A stretch of 64,000 nt of DNA from Deltaproteobacteria bacterium (GTDB taxonomy: Bacteria > Myxococcota_A > Polyangia > Polyangiales > Houyiibacteriaceae). The notes below the pieces were generated by a model. That model was not told where the DNA came from. It saw nothing but the letters and a program-made list of their open reading frames with translations, and searched no databases. The DNA is taken from NCBI GenBank assembly GCA_017644045.1, contig JAEPMI010000012.1:317666-381665 (forward strand), given 5' to 3'. Below, piece by piece: positions 9,801-18,482 of the stretch. The first letter of the stretch is position 1; each line of letters opens with the position of its first letter. The position numbers and the translations under genes were made by a program.

Positions 9801-10584
9801 ACGCGTTCGGGATGAACCGGCTCTGGGGGTAACCCTTGATGAGGCGGTGGTAGACCTGCCGCGCGCGGTCCTGCTGGCGCAGCTCCTCGAGGCCGAAGGC
9901 GAGCGAGAAGAGCACCCGGTCCATCTGCGGGAAGTCGGGGTGGTCGTTGACCAGGGTCGCGTAGGTGCGGATCGCCTGCTGACGCGAGTTGGTCAGGGCC
10001 TTCGACGCCTGCTGCTGCCGCTGGCGCGCCTCACGGCAACGCTGACGGTTCTTCTGCTGCTGGCAGGCCTGGAAGATCGGATCGTCGAACGAGCGGACGC
10101 GCGCGTTGAGCGCGGTCTGCATCTCGAACCAGGTCTCCGCGAGGCGCAGGAGGATCTCCGGCCGCTGCGGGTTGTTCTGGCGAGTGTTCTGCACGAGGCG
10201 GTTGAGGATTCGGACCTCACGCTGCAGCAGCTGGAACTGCCGAGCGCGAACCCGCTCCTGACCGCGGCGCGTGGCGACGTCGATCTCGAAGCCGGGGCCG
10301 GTCATGCCGGAGTTCTCGTTCTTCTCCTGCTTGACCGGTGCGGCCGTGCGGAGGTGACCCTGTGGGGTGGAGCCGCCGACCCGACGCTTCGAGCCACGGT
10401 TCGCCGCGCCCGACGGGCACTCGCCGATGTCGGTCTGGACGCTGGCCGTGATGCACTGGCCGCCGCCGCCGCTCTGGGCCGCGTTCCGCTCGCCGCCCTC
10501 CTCGCCCTCCTGGGCGAGCGCCGGCGCACCGGCGAGGACGGCCGCGATCGCGGCCATGCTGATGAGGCTGAGTTTGGTTCGCAT
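6874..10584 (-). CDS. gltD: GltD/AgmU-like giant periplasmic TPR protein
   Basis: 1236 residues. A signal peptide (MRTKLSLISMAAIAAVLAG, cleavage near ALAQ) is followed by a low-complexity Gly/Gln start and then a very long TPR array, with phrases such as GYPQSRFIPNAYLSFAEFYF. AgmU/GltD of M. xanthus is a ~1200-residue periplasmic TPR protein of the gliding machinery, so length, export signal and neighbours agree. The chosen start is ATG at 10584, with GGAAGGTGA upstream; a GTG at 10605 is also in frame. It starts 8 nt after the gltC-like stop and its own stop overlaps the gltE-like start. An Arg/Gln/Glu-rich segment around residue 610 (GRRGRRGRRRQQEEEQ) is unusual. Confidence 0.85.
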   Translation of the reverse strand: MRTKLSLISMAAIAAVLAGAPALAQEGEEGGERNAAQSGGGGQCITASVQTDIGECPSGAANRGSKRRVGGSTPQGHLRTAAPVKQEKNENSGMTGPGFEIDVATRRGQERVRARQFQLLQREVRILNRLVQNTRQNNPQRPEILLRLAETWFEMQTALNARVRSFDDPIFQACQQQKNRQRCREARQRQQQASKALTNSRQQAIRTYATLVNDHPDFPQMDRVLFSLAFGLEELRQQDRARQVYHRLIKGYPQSRFIPNAYLSFAEFYFNEGEMQASLRFYDKVTEFPPDRNPVYGYALYKSAWAHYNVENFRESLASFVKTIEFATENPDATDAANLARQARRELVMPYAMVGQPNRALEFFRRYATNDEQAADMLESLAELYYDTGQWPETIQVYHTLMSENSDSEKLCYWQARVTNAVISSKPKDDQVTELRRMVDVYQAFVDAGGHQADTVTTCKSETAGILAWLATSWHREAIGTDEQPGTNDQTTMRLAARLYEILLDKFPDMNELEFSNIAREDWPTEYKVSYYFAELLWKMEDWARCGPAFDKVVELNPSGEYTSDAAYAAVLCYNNLYQQQYQGRETQTREAQAEGRRGRRGRRRQQEEEQSEADRLAQREFTQLEEGMLKAFQRYVCFVPDSDDLPQIKYRRARIYYEANHYQEAAVLFKDIAWNHRDHELAEYAANLYLDSLNVMGSQLEPNRTECLQDLEQAIDPLNGFYCASADARDEHPDLCGVLTTLKCNVLRKQAEAYGNNEQHKRAAAQYVRIFRRHQSCAAEEGFAMDEVLYNAAIHFEAARLLGRAIQVRNVLIDRFPESEYAKRAIYLVGANFHALAFYEQAANYYERFARSFPGEDGDDCTQADRDNGTCAIAHEALQDAVFFRIGLGDEEKAQEDARLFERNYKRSHPRETAQVVYSIGSIYERREDWRPLAVHYRNFLRQYRRSGLPHHIVRANTLLGRAHAKMNDPRDATRNFTSAVRAWQDAPEAINRLDDVSDADKILYLKEALDAAAEAYFNLAEEKYTEFEAVRFPRYSGGRSMERVNRWAQNEFKEWVERKMAALRAAEEEYNKIAALSVTVREGLPPLTSPPWMIAAAARIGQMYRKFVDAFREAPVPEEIDNDPELRDIYVGALDEQSEPLQRQAIDKFEFCLRTATNVRWFNEWSRTCESELNVLNPREYPLAAELRGEPNYVRGSIGEPGPVELPVAGDDEELETGDVSDGDTSGESEGGES

Positions 10585-10592
10585 GGGGCTGT

Positions 10593-12284
10593 TCACCTTC
10601 CGCACTGGTTCGTGACCTGCTGACGGTAGAAGCCGAGCTCGTCGCGCCAGTACTCACCGTCGAAGGGCCACAGCTGGTGCTCCTCGTCGACCTCGACGTC
10701 ACCACCGCCGGTGCGCTGCGCAGCGGTCATCTGCTGCTGCAGCTCCTGGTCGAGCTGACCGCGCTGAGCGGTGACGATCTCGAGCTCGACCGTGTCCACC
10801 TGGTTGGTGAGGTCGGCGAGCTCGTCGATGAGGCGGTTGTAGCGAGCGCGAGCGAGGTCACCCGTCTGGTCGACGGCGAAGGACTTCGCGACCGCCACGT
10901 CCTGGAGGATGCGCGCGCCGAGCGAGGAGTTCTGGAGCTCGGCGGGAGCCTCTCCGAGACGGGCCTCCTCGGCCTCGAGCACGCGGACGTACTCGATGTT
11001 GCGGAGGAGCGTGCGGTCCGAGAGGGCCGTCGCGACGACGCCTCGGATGTTGGCGCTGAGATCCGCCTCACCCGAGCGCACCTTCTCGAGGAACTCGAAG
11101 AACTGAGTGTTGTCCTCGAACTGCGCGAGCTTCGCCTCGAGCTCCTGGCGGACGGGGTCGTACATCTCGTGGAACTTCCCGATCATCGAGAGCGCGTTGT
11201 CGAACTGACAGTTCACGAAGAAGGTCACCGACTTCAGAACGATGGCCTCCGGGTAGTAGCTGTCCTCGAAGTACGGCGAGAAGATCGTGTGGACGTTGCC
11301 GAGCGCGCGGGAGAACTCGTCCGCGAGGAAGAAGGCCCAACTCGACTCGAAGAGCGCGTCGAGCCAGTACTCCGAACCCTGATCCACCGAGTTCCAGGCC
11401 TCGACGGCCTGACCGAGGATCTGACCGTCGATGGCACGCTCACCATCCTCACCGGTCCGGTTCGCGGCGGTGTAGTAGACGCGCGCCAGCGAGATCCAAG
11501 CGAGGTTGTCCATGCGCTCTTCGTCCTCGATACCCTCGACATCACCCTCTTCGATGGCGTCGACGATGGCGCGGAACGAGGCGATCGCCGGACGCGCCGT
11601 GCGCATCCGGATGTGGCTGATGCCTTCGAAGAACTTCGCCTTCACGTAGTACTCCGAGTCGGTGGCGACACGGCCGAAGAGCTCGTTGGCCTCCTGGAAC
11701 TCCTGCTGGTCGTACTTGAAGCGACCCATGATGAAGAGGAGCTCGTTGTAGAGGTCCGCGGTCTCACCGGTGTTGAACTGGTCGAGCTGCTCGACGCCGT
11801 AGCGGCCGACCTTCTCGATGATGCCCGCCGGATCCGGAAGCTGAGAGGCGAGCTGCGCCAGCCACTGCAGGGTCTGGTCGAAGTAGAGGTGGCCCGCGCC
11901 CATCTGGCCGATCTCGTCGAAGATCGCGAGGGCCGACTGGTAGTAGCGGAGGTGGTAGAGGCACTTCCCGAGGAAGAACTGCGCCTTCTGCACGTTCGCG
12001 GCGGCGTCCTGGGTCTCACCCTCGACGACGCGCTGGAACTGCACGGCGGCCTCCTGGTAGCGCTCCTGCTGGTAGAGGCGGAGAGCGTTGGCGAGCGCCT
12101 CGGAGGGCGGGCCCTCGGCCGGAGGCGCCGGCGGCTGACCGGTCTCCTCGACGTTGAACTCCATGTCCTGCGCGTGCGCCGCCTGTGGCGACCACGTCGC
12201 CACGAGCGGTCCGACGACCATCGCGACGGCCACCTGCGTCAGAAGAAACCGGCTCATCCGGTTTCGGCGGTCACTACAACCCAT
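10593..12284 (-). CDS. gltC: GltC-like periplasmic TPR protein
   Basis: 563 residues from ATG 12284, which has AAGGAG 8 nt upstream; an internal ATG at 12257 is less well placed. A basic N-region, a hydrophobic core and the cleavage motif AHAQ predict Sec export. The mature protein begins with DMEFNVEETG, then Pro-rich sequence and TPR-like repeats (ALRLYQQERYQEAAVQFQRV). The C-terminal third looks coiled (LADLTNQVDTVELEIVTAQR). As first gene of the gltCDEFG-like run it fits GltC, a periplasmic TPR protein of the M. xanthus machinery. The symbol rests on order and architecture, not on alignment. Confidence 0.65.
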   Translation of the reverse strand: MGCSDRRNRMSRFLLTQVAVAMVVGPLVATWSPQAAHAQDMEFNVEETGQPPAPPAEGPPSEALANALRLYQQERYQEAAVQFQRVVEGETQDAAANVQKAQFFLGKCLYHLRYYQSALAIFDEIGQMGAGHLYFDQTLQWLAQLASQLPDPAGIIEKVGRYGVEQLDQFNTGETADLYNELLFIMGRFKYDQQEFQEANELFGRVATDSEYYVKAKFFEGISHIRMRTARPAIASFRAIVDAIEEGDVEGIEDEERMDNLAWISLARVYYTAANRTGEDGERAIDGQILGQAVEAWNSVDQGSEYWLDALFESSWAFFLADEFSRALGNVHTIFSPYFEDSYYPEAIVLKSVTFFVNCQFDNALSMIGKFHEMYDPVRQELEAKLAQFEDNTQFFEFLEKVRSGEADLSANIRGVVATALSDRTLLRNIEYVRVLEAEEARLGEAPAELQNSSLGARILQDVAVAKSFAVDQTGDLARARYNRLIDELADLTNQVDTVELEIVTAQRGQLDQELQQQMTAAQRTGGGDVEVDEEHQLWPFDGEYWRDELGFYRQQVTNQCGR

Positions 12285-12733
12285 TTGCTGCTCCTTGCTT
12301 CCGTGCCTGCTCATGGTCGCGTCCTCTTCTCTGCGCTCTTTCGACGTCGCTCTGAACGACGACTCGGGGCACGCGGGTGCCCATCGGTTCGATGGAAAGT
12401 GCTCTAGATTCGGGGTTCCGATTAGAAAAATGCAACAATATCGAGACCTTGCACCCGAATTGGGACGCGATGATAGGAATGCCGTGTCGTCATTGTCAAG
12501 GGGGTACGTGAGTCGGGGCTCTTCCGTCCTCAGGTGGGATTCGCGAGCTTGACAGCGGAGGCTGCCGCTGAGTAGGTTCGCGCCGGCTGGAAAAGAGGAC
12601 GCTTCGTTCCGACCTAGCCCACAGACACCTCGTCCCAGCATGAATTGGATGGATTCGCGGCACGCCGGATTCGGACGGTCGCACGCAGCGGGGTGAGGAC
12701 CCCCTGGATCGAAGTACGGAGCAACAGCTGACC
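12285..12733. other. 449-bp divergent intergenic region
   Basis: Separates the leftward glt-like operon from the rightward lipoprotein gene. It contains the glt promoter (12470-12499) and a ~180-nt leader with a small hairpin, GGGCAC pairing with GTGCCC (12367-12382). Part of it is AT-richer than its surroundings (12415-12490). I found no promoter I would defend for the rightward gene, and no coding frame. Confidence 0.6.
12470..12499 (-). promoter_or_regulatory. Sigma70-like promoter of the gltC-G operon
   Basis: On the minus strand a perfect TTGACA (12499-12494) is followed after 18 nt by TATCAT (12475-12470; 5 of 6 consensus bases). The predicted start would leave a leader of ~180 nt before ATG 12284. 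It is the best promoter match I noticed in the window. Confidence 0.65.
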
Positions 12734-13174
12734 ATGCGATTTTCCTCGAAGCGATTTCTACTCGGCACCCTCTTCCTGACCTTCGCCCTCGTGGGGTGCG
12801 AGGCGCCGGGCGTCGGTGACCCCTGCGTCCCGGAGGCGATTCCCGAAGGCGGGGGCTTCAACGAGCTCGAGGTCTACCTCGAGACCAGCTCGGTCCAGTG
12901 CCGCACCCGCGTCTGCATGGTGTACGAGTTCGCCGGCGACCCGAGCGAGTCCTTCGAGGCGTGTGACGCCCGCGGAGGCGCCGACTGCGCCGCCAAGCCG
13001 CTCCAGGCGGACATCGACGCCCGCGTCTTCTGCACCTGCCGCTGCGACACCACCACTCAGGGCGCCAGCACCTGCGAGTGCCCGAGCGGCTTCTCCTGCC
13101 AGCCGATCCTCGACGAAGAGGCCGGTCCCGGCATCGCCGGCAGCTACTGCGTCCGCGACTCCACGCTCGAGTGA
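12734..13174 (+). CDS. Cysteine-rich lipoprotein of unknown function
   Basis: 146 residues. The signal peptide ends LVGC, giving a lipid-anchored Cys at ~22. The mature part has 14 further Cys residues in an EGF-like or disulfide-knot pattern (FCTCRCDTTTQGASTCECPSG), so it should be an extracytoplasmic, disulfide-rich protein. It is transcribed away from the glt-like operon. Its stop overlaps the yraN start (TGATG), which implies co-translation. I do not recognise the family. Confidence 0.8.
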   Translation: MRFSSKRFLLGTLFLTFALVGCEAPGVGDPCVPEAIPEGGGFNELEVYLETSSVQCRTRVCMVYEFAGDPSESFEACDARGGADCAAKPLQADIDARVFCTCRCDTTTQGASTCECPSGFSCQPILDEEAGPGIAGSYCVRDSTLE

Positions 13175-13530
13175 TGGACCGAGCGGCCACCGGCCGTGCG
13201 GGTGAGTCTTTGGTAGCCGCGCTCCTGGAGGAGCGCGGCTTTTCCATTTTGGAGCGGAACGCCCGCGTCGGGCGGCTCGAGCTCGACGTCATCGCCAAGC
13301 GAGGGACGCTGCTGGTCTTCGTGGAGGTCCGCACGCGGACCAGCGATCTCTACGGCGGCGCCGAGGAGACGATCGACGTGGCGAAGCAGCAGCGCATCCG
13401 GCGGGCGGCTGCGGGCTGGGTGAAGGCGAACCCGGCGTACCGGCGGTGCCGGATGCGCTTCGACGCGGCGGGGGTGCTGCTGATGCGGGGGAAGGAGCCG
13501 GTGGTGGACTACTACCCGGACGCGTTCTGA
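13174..13530 (+). CDS. yraN: YraN/UPF0102 family putative nuclease
   Basis: 118 residues, normal for the family. It shows the UPF0102 pattern: a GRAGESLVAALLEERGF helix, then the nuclease-like core ELDVIAKRGTLLVFVEVRTR with the Asp and Glu expected of a PD-(D/E)xK fold. The usual Lys of EVK is Arg here, as in many members. Family members are often near rnhB, rsmI or ftsY; here ftsY is 3.6 kb away. The start ATG overlaps the previous stop. The biochemical role of the family remains loosely defined. Confidence 0.85.
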   Translation: MDRAATGRAGESLVAALLEERGFSILERNARVGRLELDVIAKRGTLLVFVEVRTRTSDLYGGAEETIDVAKQQRIRRAAAGWVKANPAYRRCRMRFDAAGVLLMRGKEPVVDYYPDAF

Positions 13531-13579
13531 GGCGGCGGCGCGGCGCCGAGCCCAGACGCGTCGTCGCCCTTTCCCTCGA

Positions 13580-13597
13580 GGGCGAGGGTGAGGGGAC
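13580..13597 (+). repeat. Short G-rich dispersed repeat
   Basis: GGGCGAGGGTGAGGGGAC, also present with one extra GGTGAG unit at 58169-58192. It lies between convergent genes (yraN and the HAMP gene). Confidence 0.5.
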
Positions 13598-13615
13598 TCG
13601 CGGCTTTGCCGCTCG

Positions 13616-14248
13616 TCAGTCCAGCATCGACTGCATGCGGTCGCGGACGGCGACCAGCTCGGTCAGCGCGTCTTCGGGGACGCCGGCTTCCTTGGCCTTG
13701 TCGATCGCGTCGCTGAGCTCCGTGATCTCGGCCTTCTGCGTCTCGCGTAACGACTCGACCATGCTCGCGAAGGCTTCGAAGAGCTCTTGTAGCTCGTCTC
13801 CCTTCCGCAAGCGCCCCACCAGTTTGAGGTGGCCGGAGGCGACCTCGTTGAGCAGCAGCTTCATCTTGTAGGCAGGCCCGACCACCTTGTGGGTCACGAT
13901 GATGCCGGTGAACCCGAGCACGAGCGCGAGGATGAGGATGCCGGAGACGATCCCGAAGAGGACCTTCCGATCCTCCTGCTCGGCGAAGCCTTCCAGATCG
14001 GCCGCCACCTCGGGCGCCAGATCCTCCTGCATCGCCATCTGGGCGGTCATCGCCTCGGTCTGGCCCTTCGAGTAGTCGTAGGCGAAGTAGCCGAGGATCA
14101 ACGCGACCAAGACGGTCACGGAGACGACCATGCCCGTGTACTTGAGCTGGAAGGAGCGATCGAGGAGGTAGTTCTTGAAGCGCCGCTTGGGCGGACCACC
14201 ACTCTGCTGGGCGCCCCCATCTTCCATCGATCCGGCCTGCGCGCTCAT
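13616..14248 (-). CDS. Two-TM membrane protein with HAMP domain, no output domain
   Basis: 210 residues: a Pro/Gly-rich cytoplasmic start, TM1 (~38-57), a ~40-residue periplasmic loop, TM2 (~95-116), then a HAMP-type segment beginning VVGPAYKMKLLLNEVASGHL and a coiled C-terminus. No kinase, MCP or cyclase domain follows the HAMP, so the partner must be another protein. It might relay a periplasmic or membrane signal, but the sequence does not say to what. It converges with yraN and has its own stop 85 bp away. Confidence 0.75.
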   Translation of the reverse strand: MSAQAGSMEDGGAQQSGGPPKRRFKNYLLDRSFQLKYTGMVVSVTVLVALILGYFAYDYSKGQTEAMTAQMAMQEDLAPEVAADLEGFAEQEDRKVLFGIVSGILILALVLGFTGIIVTHKVVGPAYKMKLLLNEVASGHLKLVGRLRKGDELQELFEAFASMVESLRETQKAEITELSDAIDKAKEAGVPEDALTELVAVRDRMQSMLD

Positions 14249-14348
14249 CTCGTCGATACTCCCCTGCCCACTTGGGGCTCCGCCATCTTAGGCCCGGCGG
14301 GGCCGGTTCTCCACTTTTCGGCTCTCATGAAACTCGGCGCCCCGCGGC

Positions 14349-15227
14349 TCACCGGTTGGCGCTCGCCTCCATCGCCTGGTTCAGTCTGCGAATTGCCCCC
14401 CGAAGGGCGCCTTCCAGGGCCGCGCGAGTCGCCCCCGGACCCGCGGCGCCCGGCACGGTCGCCGCACCTTGCAGGATCGCGCGCATGTCGCGCCCCGGAT
14501 AGGTGCCGACGATGACCGAGACGACCACGCGCGTCCCGGAGGAGGTCTGCTCCACCGAGACGACCGAGCTGTCGAGGTAGTAGCCCGTCATCCGGCTCCG
14601 CTGGAGCTTGCGCCGCGCCTGCGCGTTGCTCTCCCGCTCGGGGGCCACCTCGACCTCGTCGAGCTGGCTCACCTGCTGGGCGAGGAAGGCGCGGGCCGCC
14701 TGAAGGGTCGCCCGATCGACGTTTGCGCCGTTCTTGGCCGCCGGGACGCCGACGCCGACGTAGAAGCGGGCGTCGCCGCCACCGCCGCCGTTGTCCGGAT
14801 CCGCCGTCCGCGGCCGACTCCGCGCGACCCGCTCGAGCGCGCTGATCGCACGCCGGATCGCGCGGCGGGCCGAGCTGTCGCGGTCCCGCTGATGCGAACG
14901 GAGCGCGGTGAGAGCCGAAGGATCGCTGAGCCGCTCGAGGGACGCCGCCGCAGCGGTTCGGACCGCCGGGTGCTCGTCGCCGAGGGCCTCGCCGAGCGCC
15001 GCCACGATCCGCGCGTCGGCCTCTACCCGGCCCAAGGAGATCGCCGCCTGGGCTCGAACACGGAACGCGTCCGACGTGGAGAGCAGGCGGATCAGGTAAT
15101 CGGTCCGCGCCTGGGCTTCGGCCACCTGGCCGAACCCGAACACCAAGAGGAGGGAGGCTGCCGCTGCCGCCGCCAGGTGGCGCCACCCGCGCCTCCGCCG
15201 TCTCACTCGAACCGCTCGCTCGCCCAT
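14349..15227 (-). CDS. Exported HEAT-repeat protein
   Basis: 292 residues. A strongly basic N-terminus (RRRRRGWRH) and hydrophobic core with cleavage near AEAQ give a signal peptide. Residues ~45-140 are HEAT repeats (RVRAQAAISLGRVEADARIV, PAVRTAAAASLERL). After a Gly-rich linker comes an uncharacterised C-terminal domain (~150-280, YVGVGVPAAKNGANVDRATL). HEAT repeats form protein-binding solenoids. It ends 100 nt before the HAMP gene starts, on the same strand. Specific role unknown. Confidence 0.8.
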   Translation of the reverse strand: MGERAVRVRRRRRGWRHLAAAAAASLLLVFGFGQVAEAQARTDYLIRLLSTSDAFRVRAQAAISLGRVEADARIVAALGEALGDEHPAVRTAAAASLERLSDPSALTALRSHQRDRDSSARRAIRRAISALERVARSRPRTADPDNGGGGGDARFYVGVGVPAAKNGANVDRATLQAARAFLAQQVSQLDEVEVAPERESNAQARRKLQRSRMTGYYLDSSVVSVEQTSSGTRVVVSVIVGTYPGRDMRAILQGAATVPGAAGPGATRAALEGALRGAIRRLNQAMEASANR

Positions 15228-15422
15228 CTCAAACCACCGCCGAAGCTGTCTCTCTCACTTGCCCGATGCTCCCTGGCCCTCACCCACCGTGGGACCGGTC
15301 GCTCTGACGTGGCTCACGTCCGAAGCTTCAACGACGGGGTCATCATCGCTTCTCGCGTTCGGGAACACAACGGTGAAAGAGCGCTCGTTGCGTGCCTGAC
15401 CCGGCTCGGGCACCGTGCGGAG

Positions 15423-17024
15423 GTGAGCTCCTGGTCCCTCGGCGCCCTTCCCGCGGCGATCGTCTGCTGGCTCGTCCTGGTCCCGACCCCGTCGCTCGCG
15501 CAGCCGATGGTCGTCGTCCGCGCCGAAGCGCGGATCGAGCTCCGGGCCGAGCACCAGGGGAACGAGATCACGATCAGCGGGACCCTCGTGGACGACCTCG
15601 GCGAGCCGCTCGCCCGTCGCTCGGTCGTCGTGGCGATCCATCGTCCGGACGGCCGCACCGTTCGAACGGCTCGTCAGACGACCGACGGGGAGGGCGGCTT
15701 CGTCCTGACCGTCGCTGGAGAGGCCGGCCGATACACGCTCACCGCCAGCTACGAAGGCGACGAGTATCATCCGCGGCTCTCCGTCGAGCGTCAGGCCGAT
15801 CTCACCCGCGCGCCCACGCGGTTGGCACTGGAAGTGGGCGACGGAGCCCTCGACCTCGATGTCTCGAGCCACCCACTCGTCGTGCGCGCCACGAGTCGCG
15901 AGGGCGGCGCGGGTCTGCCTATCGTCCTCATGGACGAGCTCGGCCGAACGATCGGTAACGGGGTGACGGACACGGACGGCGAGCTGCGGCTCTCGCTGGA
16001 GAGCGGCGCGCTCGGTGAGCCGGGCACCGGTCGGCTGGTCGCGCGCACCGACGGAGATGCGCGACGGGCCGAGGCACGCGTCGAGACCCCCATCGTGCGC
16101 TACCGCCGCGCGACCTTGGTGCTCGAGGCGTCCCGCGATTCGATCGGTCCCGAAGGCGAGGTCGTGCTGAGCGGCCGGTTGACCACGGTCTCCGGTCCGC
16201 TCGCGAGCGAAGCGATCGGGCTCTTCGTCGGCAGCGAGCACCTCGACACCGCCCTCACGGGACCCGACGGCCGCTTCGAGGTCACGACCGACGCGCCCTC
16301 GCTCGGTCGCGGGCTGGTCACCGTCCTCGCGCGCTTCGAGAGCGACGGCCCCGGAGTGCCGGCGACGGAATCCGAACCGCTGACGATCGAGGTCCGCAGC
16401 GGCGCGCGGTCGATCTGGGGTTGGCTCGCCCTCCCCTTGCTGCTCTCGCTCCTGCTGCTGGGATGGCTGCGGCGAAAGGCGCCGCCGACGGAGGTCCCGG
16501 CGCCGCAGGAGCCCGAGCCCATCGGCGTGATCGCTCGGTCGGCGTCCCGGCGGAGCCCACCGAAGCGGTGGGTGAGCGGCCGACTGGAGGATGTCCGAGG
16601 CCAGCCGCTGCGTGGCCGTGTTCGCGCGATCGCGCTCGATGGCGAAGGGGAAGCGCTGGCGGAGTGCGACGACGACGGCGGTTTCCGCTTCGAGCTTAGG
16701 GACGGCCGATGGCGGATCCTCTTCGAAGCACCCCGGCACGCCCCCGCGGAGTCCGAGGTCGACATCCCACACCGCGGGTCGCTCGAGGGACTTCGGGTGC
16801 GGCTCGAGACCTGGCGCGCGCGAGCGCTGGCCGTGCTTCGCGGTCGCTTCACCGCCAAGGGTCGATCGCTCGACCGCTGGGCGAAGACCACCGTGCATTC
16901 GCTCCGCGACGACGCCGAGCTCGCCGACACCGCGGCCGAGGTCGAGGTCAGCTACTACGGGCCGATCGAGCCCGATGCTCGCCGGATCGCGAAGCTCCGA
17001 GGAGAGGGACCCACCCCACCCTGA
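15423..17024 (+). CDS. Membrane protein with repeated Ig-like/carboxypeptidase-regulatory-like domains
   Basis: About 533 residues from GTG 15423; an in-frame GTG at 15309 would add 38 residues with basic charges before the hydrophobic stretch, so the start is uncertain. A signal-like segment ends PSLAQP. Then come at least three beta-sandwich repeats of ~95 residues, each with the pattern of a regulatory-like domain (ISGTLVDDLGEPLARRSVVV, LSGRLTTVSGPLASEAIGL), one membrane helix near 340-358 (WLALPLLLSLLLLGWL), and a C-terminal similar domain (VSGRLEDVRGQPLRGRVRAI). Likely a structural or adhesive envelope protein. It ends 89 bp upstream of ftsY. Confidence 0.75.
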   Translation: MSSWSLGALPAAIVCWLVLVPTPSLAQPMVVVRAEARIELRAEHQGNEITISGTLVDDLGEPLARRSVVVAIHRPDGRTVRTARQTTDGEGGFVLTVAGEAGRYTLTASYEGDEYHPRLSVERQADLTRAPTRLALEVGDGALDLDVSSHPLVVRATSREGGAGLPIVLMDELGRTIGNGVTDTDGELRLSLESGALGEPGTGRLVARTDGDARRAEARVETPIVRYRRATLVLEASRDSIGPEGEVVLSGRLTTVSGPLASEAIGLFVGSEHLDTALTGPDGRFEVTTDAPSLGRGLVTVLARFESDGPGVPATESEPLTIEVRSGARSIWGWLALPLLLSLLLLGWLRRKAPPTEVPAPQEPEPIGVIARSASRRSPPKRWVSGRLEDVRGQPLRGRVRAIALDGEGEALAECDDDGGFRFELRDGRWRILFEAPRHAPAESEVDIPHRGSLEGLRVRLETWRARALAVLRGRFTAKGRSLDRWAKTTVHSLRDDAELADTAAEVEVSYYGPIEPDARRIAKLRGEGPTPP

Positions 17025-17113
17025 CCGGGGGGCACCAACGATCGTTGGGACGGCGTTGACCTTTTCGTCGGGGCCGGCCTATGGTGGCGCCCCGCCGCAG
17101 GGCCTCTCCGCCA

Positions 17114-18478
17114 ATGGATACAACTACGATTCTACTCATCGTCGCGGGCGTCATCGTGTTGGCGCTCGTGTTCTTCTTCATGCGGAAGGGCGGCGAGCCC
17201 GAACGCCTGGAGGACGCACCGGAGCCGGCGAAGAAGCCGAAGCCGGAGCCTCGCCAAGCGGACGAGGCGCGCGCGGAGGCGAAGGCCGCCGAGAAGCCCA
17301 AGGCCGAGGCGAAGGCGAAGGCGAAGGCCGCGGAGGACGCGCCCCAGGAAGAGGCGGCCGACGAGCCGGCCGCGGACGCCGCGGCGGAGGCGAGCGACGA
17401 TTCGGCCGAGACCGAGCTCGGCGACGCGGACCACGAAGACATCGAGGAGATGGAGGCCCAGGAGGCCCCGCCGTCGGTGCCCGCCGGCCCGCCGAAGGAG
17501 GCGTCCGCCGAGGAGATCGCCGCGCTGCGCAAGGGCCTCGCGTCCACTCGCGGCGGCTTCATCTCCCGACTCGCGGGCCTCTTCAAGAAGAAGAAGACCA
17601 TCGATCCCGAGGAGCTCGACGAGCTGCTCGCCGAGATGGAAGAGGTGCTCATCACCTCCGATCTCGGGGTGAAGGTCGCCGACAAGATCCTCGAGCGGCT
17701 GAAGGCGGCCCTGCAAGAAGGCACCATCGCCGACGGCGAGGCGGCCTATCGCGCGCTCCGCGCCCACGCCGAGGAGATCCTGACCCGTTCGAACGAGGGC
17801 GCGGTCAAGCTGGAGAACCAGCCGACGGTGCTGCTGGTCGTGGGCGTCAACGGCGTCGGCAAGACCACCACCATCGGCAAGCTGGCCAAGCGCCTGACCG
17901 ACGAGGGCAAGAGCGTTCTGCTCGCCGCGGGCGACACGTTCCGCGCTGCTGCGGTCATCCAGTTGGAAATGTGGGGCCGTCGCACCAACTGCGAGGTGGT
18001 GAAGGGCAAGGGTCGCGCCGATCCCGCGTCCGTCATCTTCGACGCCGTGAAGAAGGGCGCCGAGATGGGCGTGGACGTGATCATCGCGGACACCGCCGGT
18101 CGCCTGCACACGAAGACCCCGCTGATGGAAGAGATCAAGAAGGTCGGCCGCACGGTCGAGAAGGCTCTCGGCCGCCCAGCGGACGAGGTGCTGCTCGTGC
18201 TCGACGCGACGACCGGCCAGAACGCCATCCAGCAGTCGGACATGTTCCGTGAGGCACTCCCGATCTCGGGACTCGTGCTGACCAAGCTCGATGGGACTGC
18301 CAAGGGTGGAGTGATCCTCGGGATCGTCGACACCCACGATGTACCGGTGCGCTATGTGGGCATCGGCGAAAGAGTCGAAGATCTAAAGGAATTCGACGCA
18401 TCCGCGTTCGTGGAGGCTCTCTTCGAGCGCCCTCCCGAGGCGGAGACGGTTGCTGCTGAGGAGCAGGCCGCGACGTGA
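17114..18478 (+). CDS. ftsY: Signal recognition particle receptor FtsY, membrane-anchored form
   Basis: 454 residues from ATG 17114. The N-terminus is a membrane helix (residues ~5-24, TTILLIVAGVIVLALVFFF), followed by a Lys/Glu/Ala-rich charged region to ~140 and then the SRP-GTPase NG domain: P-loop GVNGVGKTTT, GDTFRAAAVIQ, DTAGRLHTKT, TKLDGTAKGG and the closing RYVGIGERVEDL. FtsY is the GTPase receptor that docks SRP-ribosome complexes at the SecYEG translocon. The true N-terminal anchor differs from E. coli FtsY, which binds lipids through amphipathic helices. Clear assignment. Confidence 0.95.
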   Translation: MDTTTILLIVAGVIVLALVFFFMRKGGEPERLEDAPEPAKKPKPEPRQADEARAEAKAAEKPKAEAKAKAKAAEDAPQEEAADEPAADAAAEASDDSAETELGDADHEDIEEMEAQEAPPSVPAGPPKEASAEEIAALRKGLASTRGGFISRLAGLFKKKKTIDPEELDELLAEMEEVLITSDLGVKVADKILERLKAALQEGTIADGEAAYRALRAHAEEILTRSNEGAVKLENQPTVLLVVGVNGVGKTTTIGKLAKRLTDEGKSVLLAAGDTFRAAAVIQLEMWGRRTNCEVVKGKGRADPASVIFDAVKKGAEMGVDVIIADTAGRLHTKTPLMEEIKKVGRTVEKALGRPADEVLLVLDATTGQNAIQQSDMFREALPISGLVLTKLDGTAKGGVILGIVDTHDVPVRYVGIGERVEDLKEFDASAFVEALFERPPEAETVAAEEQAAT

Positions 18479-18482
18479 ATGG

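Noticed and set aside
15255-16898. 547-codon minus-strand frame across the Ig-like gene
   Set aside because: The plus-strand reading has a signal-like segment, repeated beta domains and a TM helix; the minus reading is Arg/Gly/Asp low complexity.
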